A stretch of DNA of 64,000 bases, from positions 133,435-197,434 of the forward strand of contig NZ_LMCY01000011.1 in NCBI RefSeq assembly GCF_001425685.1, given 5' to 3'. Below are positions 51,559 to 58,922 of the stretch, one piece after another (position 1 is the stretch's first letter; each line of letters starts with the position of its first letter). The notes under the pieces are model-generated. The model was not told the origin of the DNA, ran no database searches, and saw nothing but the letters and a program-made list of their open reading frames with translations. The translations under genes were made by a program, and so were the position numbers. The stretch is from Massilia sp. Root335 (GTDB lineage Bacteria > Pseudomonadota > Gammaproteobacteria > Burkholderiales > Burkholderiaceae_D).

Positions 51559-53760
51559 TCACAGCGGCTGAACGGCCTTCGCCCGCGCCTTGAGCAGTTT
51601 CTTGTAGCTGTCGAGCAGGCGCTGGTGCCGGTCGAGCCCCTCCAGGGCCATGCCGGTCGGCGTCAGCCCGTGGAAGCGCACGGTGCCGTCCACCGATCCC
51701 AGCACCGCGTCCATGCGCGCGTCGCCATACATCCGGCGGAAATTGACCACGTAGTCGTCCAGTTCCAGGTCGTCCGCGAGCAGCACTTCCAACACCACGT
51801 TCAGTGCCTGGTAGAACAGGCGGCGCTCGACGGTGTTGTCGTTGTACTGCAGGAAGGCACCCACCAGCTCGTGCGCCTCCTCCAGTTGCTGCAGGGCGAG
51901 GTGGATCAAGAGCTTCAGCTCGAGGACCGTCAACTGGCCCCACTCCGTGTTCTCGTCGAATTCGATGCCGATCAGCGTGGCGATGTCGGAGTACTCGTCC
52001 AGCTCGTTGTTCTCCAGGCGGTCGAGCAGCGCGGCCAGGGCGGCATCGTCCAGGCCGTGCAGGTTCAGGATGTCGGCGCGGAACAGCAATGCCTTGTTCG
52101 TGTTGTCCCAGACCAGGTCCTCCACCGGGTAGATCTCGGAATAGCCGGGCACCAGGATGCGGCAGGCAACGGCGCCGAGCTGGTCGTACTCCGCCATGTA
52201 CACTTCCTTGCCCAGCTCTTCGAGAATGCCGAGCAGGGTCGCGGCTTCCTCGGCGTTGGCGTCGTCGCCCTGCGCGGAAAAATCCCACTCGACGAAATCG
52301 TGGTCGGCCCTGGCACTGAAGAAGCGCCACGACACGATGCCGCTCGAATCGATGAAGTGCTCGACGAAGTTGTTGGGCTCGGTCACCGCATGGCTTGCGA
52401 AGGTGGGCTGCGGCAAATCGTTCAAGCCTTCGAAACTGCGCCCCTGCAGCAATTCCGTCAGGCTGCGTTCCAGCGCCACCTCGAAGCTCGGGTGCGCGCC
52501 GAACGAGGCGAAGACGCCGCCGGTGCGCGGATTCATCAACGTCACGCACATTACCGGATACATGCCGCCCAGCGACGCATCCTTGACCAGCACCGGGAAC
52601 CCCTGCTCTTCCAGGGCCTGGATGCCGGCCACGATGCCCGGGTATTTCGCCAGCACGTCCTGCGGGACGTCGGGCAAGGCGAGTTCGCCTTCCAGGATTT
52701 CACGCTTGACCGCCCGCTCGAAGATCTCGGACAGGCATTGCACCTGCGCTTCGGCCAGCGTATTGCCGGCACTCATGCCATTGCTGGCGTACAGGTTTTC
52801 GATGAGGTTGGACGGGAAATACACGGTTTCACCGTCGGAATGCCGCACGAACGGCAGCGAACAGATGCCGCGCGCCACGTTGCCGGAGTTGGTGTCATAG
52901 AGATGCGCCCCTTGCAGTTCGCCGTCGGGGTCGTAGATCGCCAGGCAGTAGTCGTCGAGGATGCCGGCCGGCAGCGCGCCGTCGGGGCCGGGCTGGAACC
53001 AGCGCTCGTTCGGGTAATGGACGAACGGGCCGTTGGCGATCTCCTCGCCCCAGTACGCGCCGGCATAGAAGTGGTTGCAGCTCAGGCGCTCGATGTATTC
53101 GCCCAGCGCGGACGCCAGCGCGCTTTCCTTGGTCGCGCCCTTGCCGTTCGTAAAACACATCGGCGAGTGCGCATCGCGGATGTGCAGCGACCACACGTTG
53201 GGAACGATATTGCGCCAGGACGCGATCTCGATCTTGATGCCGAGCCCCGCCAGCAGGGCCGACATGTTCGCGATCGTCTGCTCCAGCGGCAGGTCCTTGC
53301 CCGGGATATACGTGCGCGCGCCGTCGGCAGGCTGCAACGTCAGCAGCGCCTGCGCATCGGCATCCAGGTTCTCGACCTCCTCGATCACGAACTCGGGCCC
53401 GGCCTGCACGACCTTTTTCACGGTGCAGCGGTCGATCGAGCGCAGGATGCCCTGGCGGTCCTTGTCGGAGATATCCGGCGGCAGCTCGACCTGGATCTTG
53501 AAAATCTGCTGATACCGGTTTTCCGGGTCGACGATATTGTTCTGGGAGAGCCGGATATTTTCGGTCGGGATGTTCCGGGTCGAACAGTACAACTTCACGA
53601 AGTACGCCGCGCACAGGGCCGACGAGGCCAGAAAATAATCGAACGGACCGGGCGCCGAGCCATCGCCTTTATAGCGGATGGGCTGGTCGGCGATCACCGT
53701 GAAGTCGTCGAACCTGGCTTCGAGACGCAGCTTGTCGAGAAAGTTGACCTTGATTTCCAT
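51559..53760 (-). CDS. ycaO: OsmC-YcaO fusion protein
   Basis: This 733-residue protein has residues 1-140 like OsmC peroxidases, with the conserved cysteine pair C50 (SSALCAAYFV) and C112 (RSIDRCTVKKV). Residues about 160-560 form a YcaO ATP-grasp-like domain with GATKESALASALGEYIERLS and AQVQCLSEIFERAVKRE, the Glu-rich ATP/Mg signature. The C-terminal about 170 residues are helical and acidic (LDEYSDIATLIGIEFDENTE), as in E. coli YcaO, which is linked to ribosomal protein S12 methylthiolation. There is no peptide-cyclase precursor or oxidase gene nearby, so a natural-product (azoline) role is unlikely. It has a long leader with a terminator-like hairpin. Confidence 0.85.
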   Translation of the reverse strand: MEIKVNFLDKLRLEARFDDFTVIADQPIRYKGDGSAPGPFDYFLASSALCAAYFVKLYCSTRNIPTENIRLSQNNIVDPENRYQQIFKIQVELPPDISDKDRQGILRSIDRCTVKKVVQAGPEFVIEEVENLDADAQALLTLQPADGARTYIPGKDLPLEQTIANMSALLAGLGIKIEIASWRNIVPNVWSLHIRDAHSPMCFTNGKGATKESALASALGEYIERLSCNHFYAGAYWGEEIANGPFVHYPNERWFQPGPDGALPAGILDDYCLAIYDPDGELQGAHLYDTNSGNVARGICSLPFVRHSDGETVYFPSNLIENLYASNGMSAGNTLAEAQVQCLSEIFERAVKREILEGELALPDVPQDVLAKYPGIVAGIQALEEQGFPVLVKDASLGGMYPVMCVTLMNPRTGGVFASFGAHPSFEVALERSLTELLQGRSFEGLNDLPQPTFASHAVTEPNNFVEHFIDSSGIVSWRFFSARADHDFVEWDFSAQGDDANAEEAATLLGILEELGKEVYMAEYDQLGAVACRILVPGYSEIYPVEDLVWDNTNKALLFRADILNLHGLDDAALAALLDRLENNELDEYSDIATLIGIEFDENTEWGQLTVLELKLLIHLALQQLEEAHELVGAFLQYNDNTVERRLFYQALNVVLEVLLADDLELDDYVVNFRRMYGDARMDAVLGSVDGTVRFHGLTPTGMALEGLDRHQRLLDSYKKLLKARAKAVQPL

Positions 53761-53790
53761 GGGGGACCTCTAATACCGATTCAAAAATAG

Positions 53791-53814
53791 AAAGCCCTGC
53801 GGGAACAGGGCTTT
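53791..53814 (-). promoter_or_regulatory. Terminator-like hairpin in the ycaO 5' leader (candidate attenuator)
   Basis: AAAGCCCTG, a six-base loop and CAGGGCTTT form a perfect 9-bp stem. On the minus strand it is followed by TTTCTATTTTTG, as in an intrinsic terminator, yet it lies 31-54 bases upstream of the ycaO start and there is no gene between it and the divergent porin gene. It could end or modulate ycaO transcripts that begin at the -10 box at 53930-53935. Confidence 0.55.
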
Positions 53815-53929
53815 GCGGGCCGCGGCGGACGGAAGACCGCAGCGCGCCCGACAGGCGCGTCCGGTCGCGTCGAACGACGGCGTTGCGACGCGGCGGGCCG
53901 CGCACGAGACGCACGCAGGCGAGCCGGCC

Positions 53930-53935
53930 ATTATA
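53930..53935 (-). promoter_or_regulatory. Candidate -10 box for ycaO (long leader)
   Basis: A perfect TATAAT on the minus strand. A start near 53923 would give a leader of about 160 bases containing the hairpin at 53791-53814. The -35 at 17-bp spacing is poor (CGCCAC), so the promoter may need an activator. Confidence 0.4.
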
Positions 53936-54021
53936 AGGCAACGACCGGCGGCGTGGCGGACTTCGCCGTGCCGGCACGACCGATCGCATACCGCTGTTCT
54001 CCCGCCGGGCTCGCCACCGTG

Positions 54022-54039
54022 ACTACATTCTTGTGTAGT
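54022..54039. promoter_or_regulatory. 18-bp palindrome upstream of the beta-barrel gene
   Basis: ACTACA, six bases, TGTAGT. It overlaps the -35 area (TTTCCC at 54039-54044, weak) of a promoter whose -10 TATATT is at 54062-54067 with 17-bp spacing. A repressor or activator site is likely; no matching regulator gene is adjacent. Confidence 0.4.
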
Positions 54040-54099
54040 TTCCCCGCTGATCTTCGGCAGCTATATTCCGCCTGTTCACCAACAGCGAAGGAATGTCTC

Positions 54100-54657
54100 A
54101 TGCTAACGAAGTTTATCAGCGCAATCGCCACCGGCACCGCCGTCCTGGCGCTTGCCCCAGCCGCCCAGGCCGCCGACAACCTCTACGTCGGCGCGGATTT
54201 CTCGCGGATGACGGACAAGGGCGACCAGGCGTCGGCGATCCATCCGCTGGCGCTGGCCATCAAGGGCGGCATCGAGCTGACGCCGAATTTTGCGATCGAA
54301 GGCCGCTACGGGGCCGGCGTCAAGAGCGACGACACGATGTTTTCCGGCATGAACCTCGACCTCAAGCTCGACTATGTGTACGGCCTGTACGCAAAAGGCA
54401 GGCTGCCGCTGGCGGCGGCGGCGCCGTACGTGCTGCTCGGCTATTCGAAAGGCAAGGAAACGGCGAGCATCAAGGCGCTCGGCGTGAGCATGTCGGCGGC
54501 CGACCATGGCGTTTCCTACGGCGTCGGCGTGGACGTGCCGATCACGAAATCGGTCTCCGCCAATGCCGAGTGGGCGCGCGTGCTCAAGGGCACGGACAGC
54601 GCCGGCGTCGGCTACAAGATCGAGGCGCTCACCGTCGGCGTCGCGCTGCATTTCTAG
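54100..54657 (+). CDS. Small outer membrane beta-barrel protein
   Basis: This 185-residue protein has a signal peptide (MLTKFISAIATGTAVLALAPAAQA) and a mature part of about 160 residues that fits an eight-stranded OmpA-like barrel: NLYVGADFSRM, GIELTPNFAIEGRYGAG, KLDYVYGLYAKGR, PYVLLGYSKG, VSYGVGVDVPI, VSANAEWARV and a last strand ending KIEALTVGVALHF with the C-terminal Phe needed for Bam insertion. AAGGA lies 7 bases before the ATG at 54100. It is the only plus-strand gene between 16 and 64 kb and is divergent from ycaO. Function unknown; adhesion or membrane stability are common for this class. Confidence 0.87.
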   Translation: MLTKFISAIATGTAVLALAPAAQAADNLYVGADFSRMTDKGDQASAIHPLALAIKGGIELTPNFAIEGRYGAGVKSDDTMFSGMNLDLKLDYVYGLYAKGRLPLAAAAPYVLLGYSKGKETASIKALGVSMSAADHGVSYGVGVDVPITKSVSANAEWARVLKGTDSAGVGYKIEALTVGVALHF

Positions 54658-54699
54658 GAAAGCGGTACGCCGGACGCCGCCGCGGCGCCCGGCACCCGG

Positions 54700-54993
54700 T
54701 CAGCACAGCACCGCTTTCACCTCCAGTCCGAGCCAGCGGTAATACTCCCCCCAGAACTGCGCGCATTCGCGCGCATCCTCGGCCGAGCGTGCCGTCTCGA
54801 TCTCGAAAATATCGATCGCGCCGCTGTCGAGCGCCTGCGTGACCCAGCGCGCGACATCGTCCCGGCCGCTGCCGGCCAGGTCGGAATAGATCTGCTGCGG
54901 TTCCCGCCCCGGCGATTTTTCGGTCCAGCCGATGTAGTGCAGGTCATCGGCACCCGAGCCCAGGCCAAAAACGTAATAGCTTCCAGTGTCCAT
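54700..54993 (-). CDS. GIY-YIG-like small protein
   Basis: This 97-residue protein begins SYYVFGLGSGADDLHYIGWT, matching the two-strand GIY...YIG signature with the usual spacing. The last third, SAEDARECAQFWGEYYRWLG, resembles the helix with the metal-binding Glu in GIY-YIG nucleases. The middle is short and acidic, so the nuclease activity is uncertain. GAGGTG stands 6 bases before the ATG at 54993. It lies just after the biosynthetic operon (79 bp past its last stop) in the same direction, but spacing suggests a separate unit. Confidence 0.55.
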   Translation of the reverse strand: MDTGSYYVFGLGSGADDLHYIGWTEKSPGREPQQIYSDLAGSGRDDVARWVTQALDSGAIDIFEIETARSAEDARECAQFWGEYYRWLGLEVKAVLC

Positions 54994-55072
54994 GTGATCA
55001 CCTCGTGAATGAACAGTACGTCGCAAAAAACTCCCGCCCCGCGTCCCTGCCTGGCCTCCTTTGTCCCGACCG

Positions 55073-55822
55073 CTAATTGCCGAACAATGCCTCGATGCGC
55101 GCCTTGACTTCGGGCTGGTGAAAGGTCGCTTCGTGCATCGCCAGTTCCTGGTCGATCACCGGCGGCAGCCCCCGGCGCAGCGGGGCCACCAGGTGGTCCT
55201 TCAGCGTGACCAGGGACACCCGCGGCTTTTCCGCGATCGTCCGCGCCAGCTCGAGCGCATACGCCATGACCTCGGCACGCGGCAGGACCGGGAACGGCAT
55301 GCCGCGCCTTTGCAGCTCTTCGCCGCGATACGTCCGGGCGGTGATCATCATTTCCTCCGCCAGGCCGATCCCCAGCTTTTGCGGCAGCACGAAGGTCGAG
55401 CCCATGCCCGGCGTGAAGCCGTACTTCATGAAGTTGGCCGTGTAGACGCTCTCGCGGCTCAGGACCGGAAAATCGGCAAAGAGCCCGAGCACGAACCCGC
55501 CGCCCACGCCGTGCCCCTGCATCGCCGCGATCACGGGAATCGGGCAGTTCAGCGCCAGGCTGTAGAAGTCGCGGTCGGAAAAGCGTCCCTTGCCCTCCGA
55601 GAGGAACAGCAAGCCCTCCTTGGTGCCGCCGCTGGCGAAATAACTGTCGTAGCCGGTCAGGATCACGACCCGGTGACGGGCATCCGCGCCGACCTCCGCA
55701 AAGGCGCCGATCAGGCCCTCCGCCAGTTCGCGCGAAAAGGTATTCTTGTTGGCCCGGTCCTGCATCGTGACCTGCACGATGCCGGGTTCGATCGCCGTCG
55801 TCACGACTGCCTGCTCGTGCAT
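55073..55822 (-). CDS. ECH2-like decarboxylase of a beta-branching (HCS) cassette, PksI type
   Basis: This 249-residue enoyl-CoA hydratase superfamily protein is the same length as PksI. The oxyanion-hole segments are HGVGGGFVLGLFADFPVL and the N-terminal ASGGTKEGLLFL; the following GFTPGMGSTFVLP is typical of ECH2. In HCS cassettes ECH2 decarboxylates the ACP-bound glutaconyl intermediate to give a beta-methyl branch. It is last in the operon, 2 bp after ECH1. GGAGGGTGACC precedes the ATG at 55822. The assignment to PksI rather than a catabolic hydratase is supported by the two neighbours. Confidence 0.82.
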   Translation of the reverse strand: MHEQAVVTTAIEPGIVQVTMQDRANKNTFSRELAEGLIGAFAEVGADARHRVVILTGYDSYFASGGTKEGLLFLSEGKGRFSDRDFYSLALNCPIPVIAAMQGHGVGGGFVLGLFADFPVLSRESVYTANFMKYGFTPGMGSTFVLPQKLGIGLAEEMMITARTYRGEELQRRGMPFPVLPRAEVMAYALELARTIAEKPRVSLVTLKDHLVAPLRRGLPPVIDQELAMHEATFHQPEVKARIEALFGN

Positions 55823-55824
55823 GG

Positions 55825-56607
55825 TCACCCTCCTTCCCAGGGAAACTGCCCGGTCTTCACGTAGCGGGCGATCTTCTGCAGGTTGTCCCGGTCGCCGAAC
55901 ACCTCGACGTTCGCCGCCAGTGCCCTGGCCTTGAATGCGGCCAGAGAATCGTCCAGCGCGTTCATGTAGCGCTTGTAGCGCAGGATGGCCGGCTTGGACA
56001 GGCGGCGCAGGCGCAGCAGCTTCTTGCGCAGCAGGTTCTGGCTGTCGGGCGCGCACTCGTCGACCAGCCCCCACTCGTGCGCGCAGCGCGCGGAAACCGG
56101 CTCGGTCATCAGGGTCATGTAATTGGCCTTCGCAAAACCCATCCTGCGCGCCAGGAACGGCATGACGCAGGCCGGCATCAGCCCGAACAGCAGTTCCGAC
56201 AGGCCGAAGCTCGCGCCCTCGTCGCACAGCACGATGTCGCAGGCGGCGACGAAGCCGATGCCGCCGGCATTGGCCTGGCCGCGCACATGCGCGACCGTGA
56301 CGTACGGCCCCGTCGCCAGGCGCAGCCACAGGTCGTACATCGGGCCCGGATCGAAGATCTGCCCGGACTGGCCGCCCTCCACGCGCCGCTGGATCGCCTT
56401 GAAATCCGCACCGAAGCAGAACACCTCGGGCGAGCCCTCGATCACCACGATCTTCACGCTCGCTTCGCACAGGTCGAGGACCTCGGTGAACTCGCGCACC
56501 AGCAGGTCGTCGATCGTGTTGTTGGCGCCGGGGCGGTGGATCCGGATGAAGCAGATATCGTCTTCGAACCGGACCACGAGCGTCTCGCGCGGCGCCGCGC
56601 CGGTCAT
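55825..56607 (-). CDS. ECH1-like dehydratase of a beta-branching (HCS) cassette, PksH type
   Basis: This 260-residue protein is close to PksH in length. Motifs are EVFCFGADFKAIQRR (the first oxyanion loop) and GQANAGGIGFVAACDIVL (second). ECH1 dehydrates the HMG-ACP intermediate made by the HMG-CoA-synthase-like partner. The start overlaps that gene's stop as ATGA (56604-56607); an upstream in-frame ATG at 56616 is possible. Its C-terminal half has a lysine/arginine-rich helix LLRKKLLRLRRLSKPAILRYKRY that may contact an acyl carrier protein. The two ECH proteins differ enough to be specialised, not a recent duplication. Confidence 0.82.
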   Translation of the reverse strand: MTGAAPRETLVVRFEDDICFIRIHRPGANNTIDDLLVREFTEVLDLCEASVKIVVIEGSPEVFCFGADFKAIQRRVEGGQSGQIFDPGPMYDLWLRLATGPYVTVAHVRGQANAGGIGFVAACDIVLCDEGASFGLSELLFGLMPACVMPFLARRMGFAKANYMTLMTEPVSARCAHEWGLVDECAPDSQNLLRKKLLRLRRLSKPAILRYKRYMNALDDSLAAFKARALAANVEVFGDRDNLQKIARYVKTGQFPWEGG

Positions 56608-57866
56608 GAGATCCATTCGTAGATCCTGCGGTATTCCTTGATCTCTTTCAGGAACAGCACCGGCCTGCCGTGCGCCTTCCTGGCCTGCGGGACGAAATCG
56701 GTGTCCAGCACGACGTTGCGCGTGCCGAAGCGCACCGCCTTGCTGCCGCGCAGGAGGTTCTCGTATTCGTCCATCGTCAGTTCGTAGCGATTGTCGAGGT
56801 GCTGCCTGATCCGCGACTGGCGGATCCGTTCCTGGCCTTCCTTGTTCACCACGCCGCTGAAGAACTCCGAGCAGCACCCGGAACCGTACGAAAACACGCC
56901 GACGCGTTGCGGCGTCCCGAAATCGCCGTTGTCGATGGTGCTGGCGAGCGCCATCATGGCCGTCGCGCCCATGATGTTGCCGACCCGCTGGCAGTAGGTG
57001 ATGCCGGGACCGAAACGGCGCTTGAAGTCGGCCTCGATATCGCCCGGCGAAAAGCCGCGCGCATATTTGCGCATCATGTTGCGGTGCGCGCCCTTGACCA
57101 TGCCGCCGAACGGCGTGTGGTAGGCGAGGTAGCCGAAGGTATTGGCATAGTCGGCGCCGCGCACGCGCTTCTGGTATTCGAGGAAGGCGTTTTCGGCGCA
57201 GTCCAGGTACGAGAGCAGCGACAGGTCCGAATCGCCCGCTTCCGAGTCGGTCGACGGGCGGCAGGTATCCATCACCTCGTAGCCGTACGAACCGTTCGCA
57301 CCCGCATCGACCTGGAAGACGTACGGCGTTTCGCTCACCAGCATGGCGACCGCGCCGGCGCCGCCGCTCGGTTCGGCGAACGCCCATTCCATCTTGAACG
57401 CGTTGCCGCCCTCTTCCAGGATGAAGCGCGAGATATCGGTCGCGATCACCAGCGCCTTGGCGCCGGGCGACACCTGGGCCAGGACGAAATTGATCGCGTT
57501 CTGCAGGCCCGCGACGCCGGAGAAGCAGGCGTTCTTCACTTCGAACAGCCGGCAGTTGCGGTTCAGTCCCAGCAGGTCGTGGCAGTAGGTGCTCATCGAT
57601 TTGCCGAAATCGAACGCCGATTCGGTGCACGTGATCACCATCTCGATTCGGTTTTTCTCTTCCGGCGTGAGACTGTCGATGATCGGCTTCGCGGCGTTGA
57701 CCGCGAACGTGATCGGGTCCTCGTACGGCAGCGCGACGCTCTTCTGCCGCATCATCAGATTGTCGAACCTGGTGCGGTCCAGGTCCCGGTACGCGGCAAG
57801 CTTTTCGACGTCCAGAAACGCCGTGCCGGCAAATACGTTCATTGCTTCGATTCCTGCTTTGACCAT
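56604..57866 (-). CDS. HMG-CoA-synthase-like enzyme of a beta-branching (HCS) cassette, PksG type
   Basis: This 420-residue enzyme matches PksG in length and start (MVKAGIEAMNVF...). The catalytic Cys is in VKNACFSGVAGLQNAI (near residue 114), and the motif AYHTPFGGMVKGAHRN carries the conserved His region; GSYGYEVMDTCRPST and GVFSYGSGCCSEFFSG are typical of the polyketide HMGS branch. It adds an acetyl-derived carbanion to a beta-keto thioester to start beta-branching. It is followed in order by ECH1 and ECH2, the full chemical sequence of the pathway. The donor ACP and the decarboxylating ketosynthase of a standard cassette are not seen in the window. Confidence 0.9.
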   Translation of the reverse strand: MVKAGIEAMNVFAGTAFLDVEKLAAYRDLDRTRFDNLMMRQKSVALPYEDPITFAVNAAKPIIDSLTPEEKNRIEMVITCTESAFDFGKSMSTYCHDLLGLNRNCRLFEVKNACFSGVAGLQNAINFVLAQVSPGAKALVIATDISRFILEEGGNAFKMEWAFAEPSGGAGAVAMLVSETPYVFQVDAGANGSYGYEVMDTCRPSTDSEAGDSDLSLLSYLDCAENAFLEYQKRVRGADYANTFGYLAYHTPFGGMVKGAHRNMMRKYARGFSPGDIEADFKRRFGPGITYCQRVGNIMGATAMMALASTIDNGDFGTPQRVGVFSYGSGCCSEFFSGVVNKEGQERIRQSRIRQHLDNRYELTMDEYENLLRGSKAVRFGTRNVVLDTDFVPQARKAHGRPVLFLKEIKEYRRIYEWIS

Positions 57867-57911
57867 GACGGGTGCCTCGATGGATTGTTAAGGTTTGGGT
57901 TGGCAAAAAAA

Positions 57912-58898
57912 TCAGGAGACGACTTCGAGCCGTGCGTGCGCGGGTTGCGGCAGGCACGCGTCGCTCCATGTGTTCAATAGCGACCAGGTGCAGTGCAGGT
58001 CCCTGCCGAGCGCTTCGTGCAGCTGGATCGCCAGGGCCATCCGGCCATTCATCGTCACGCAGCCGGCGCCGACCGGATAGACGCGGCTGATCGCGGGACA
58101 AAAGAGCCAGCTGCCGGCCCCGTCGACGTGCCAGCTTCCCAGGTTGGAAAACATCCCGGTCACGCCGTGTTTCTGGCGCTCGCGCTTGCGGATGTCCTTG
58201 CGCATGCCTTCCTTGCCCAGCAAGCGGCCCAGGTGGAGCATGAGCCACATGCCCCAGTGACAGCCGCGCCGCTTCAGGCGGTCGACGCGTTGCTGGACCG
58301 CCTGCGGCGCGGCATCGCCTTCGAGGTCGACGGCCAGGAACGACATGTGCGGCGCCTGCACCGAAGGGCGCGTCACCGCGCCGCGCAGATTCACCGGCAC
58401 CATCCAGCGCCGCGCCGCGCCGGGCGCCACCAGCTCGGCCGCCACGGCCCGGTCCAGGTGGCACAGCAGGTAGCTGTTGACCGTCACCCCGGCCGCCCGC
58501 GCCGCGGCGGCGATCCGCGCGGTCTCCCCGGGCGTGAACAGCCGCCACGCCAGGCGCTGCCCGACCGGCAGAAACGCCACCGGGCGGGTCCAGTGGAATG
58601 CGCTCTTCCATCGTTGCCGCCGCACCGGCAGCGCATCCAGGACCGACGACAATCCGCGCAGGCCGCGCCACGGCGTGAAGCGCTCGCCGCGCCATTCGGG
58701 CAGGCGGCCGGGCGCCGCGCCGCCGTCGGCCAGCAGATGCGCAAGCCCGCTGACGCCGTCGTAGCGGTCATGCGGCAGTTCGAACCAGCGCGGCTTGCCG
58801 TCGGCCGCAGGCGCACGCTCTTCCCCGAAGACGATCGAAATGTTCTCGCCGCAGTCGCGCAGCGCGGCGAACATCTCCGCGATCCAGTCGATTTTCAT
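57912..58898 (-). CDS. Condensation/acyltransferase-superfamily-like protein
   Basis: This 328-residue protein has a chloramphenicol-acetyltransferase/condensation-type look. The catalytic motif HHxxxDG is represented by PHDRYDGVSGL (near residues 47-57), with the second, catalytic His kept. Further support comes from RWMVPVNLRGAV and SNLGSWHVDGAGSWLF, typical of the alcohol/wax-ester acyltransferase-like branch. It probably joins an acyl thioester to an alcohol or amine in the product of this operon. AGGGGAG precedes ATG 58898 closely; ATG 58910 is an alternative. It is shorter than NRPS condensation domains (about 450), so not an NRPS fragment. Confidence 0.62.
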   Translation of the reverse strand: MKIDWIAEMFAALRDCGENISIVFGEERAPAADGKPRWFELPHDRYDGVSGLAHLLADGGAAPGRLPEWRGERFTPWRGLRGLSSVLDALPVRRQRWKSAFHWTRPVAFLPVGQRLAWRLFTPGETARIAAAARAAGVTVNSYLLCHLDRAVAAELVAPGAARRWMVPVNLRGAVTRPSVQAPHMSFLAVDLEGDAAPQAVQQRVDRLKRRGCHWGMWLMLHLGRLLGKEGMRKDIRKRERQKHGVTGMFSNLGSWHVDGAGSWLFCPAISRVYPVGAGCVTMNGRMALAIQLHEALGRDLHCTWSLLNTWSDACLPQPAHARLEVVS

Positions 58899-58922
58899 CT
58901 CCCCTCCCATGCGGGTCGCCGG

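Noticed and set aside
51559..53760. Azoline/thiopeptide biosynthetic locus around YcaO
   Set aside because: No precursor peptide, E1-like partner or dehydrogenase adjacent; the C-terminal acidic helical region fits the E. coli YcaO type instead.
57912..58898. NRPS condensation domain call
   Set aside because: Too short, only the second His of HHxxxDG is kept in a shifted context, and no adenylation or carrier domain is adjacent. Kept as a superfamily-level acyltransferase-like call.
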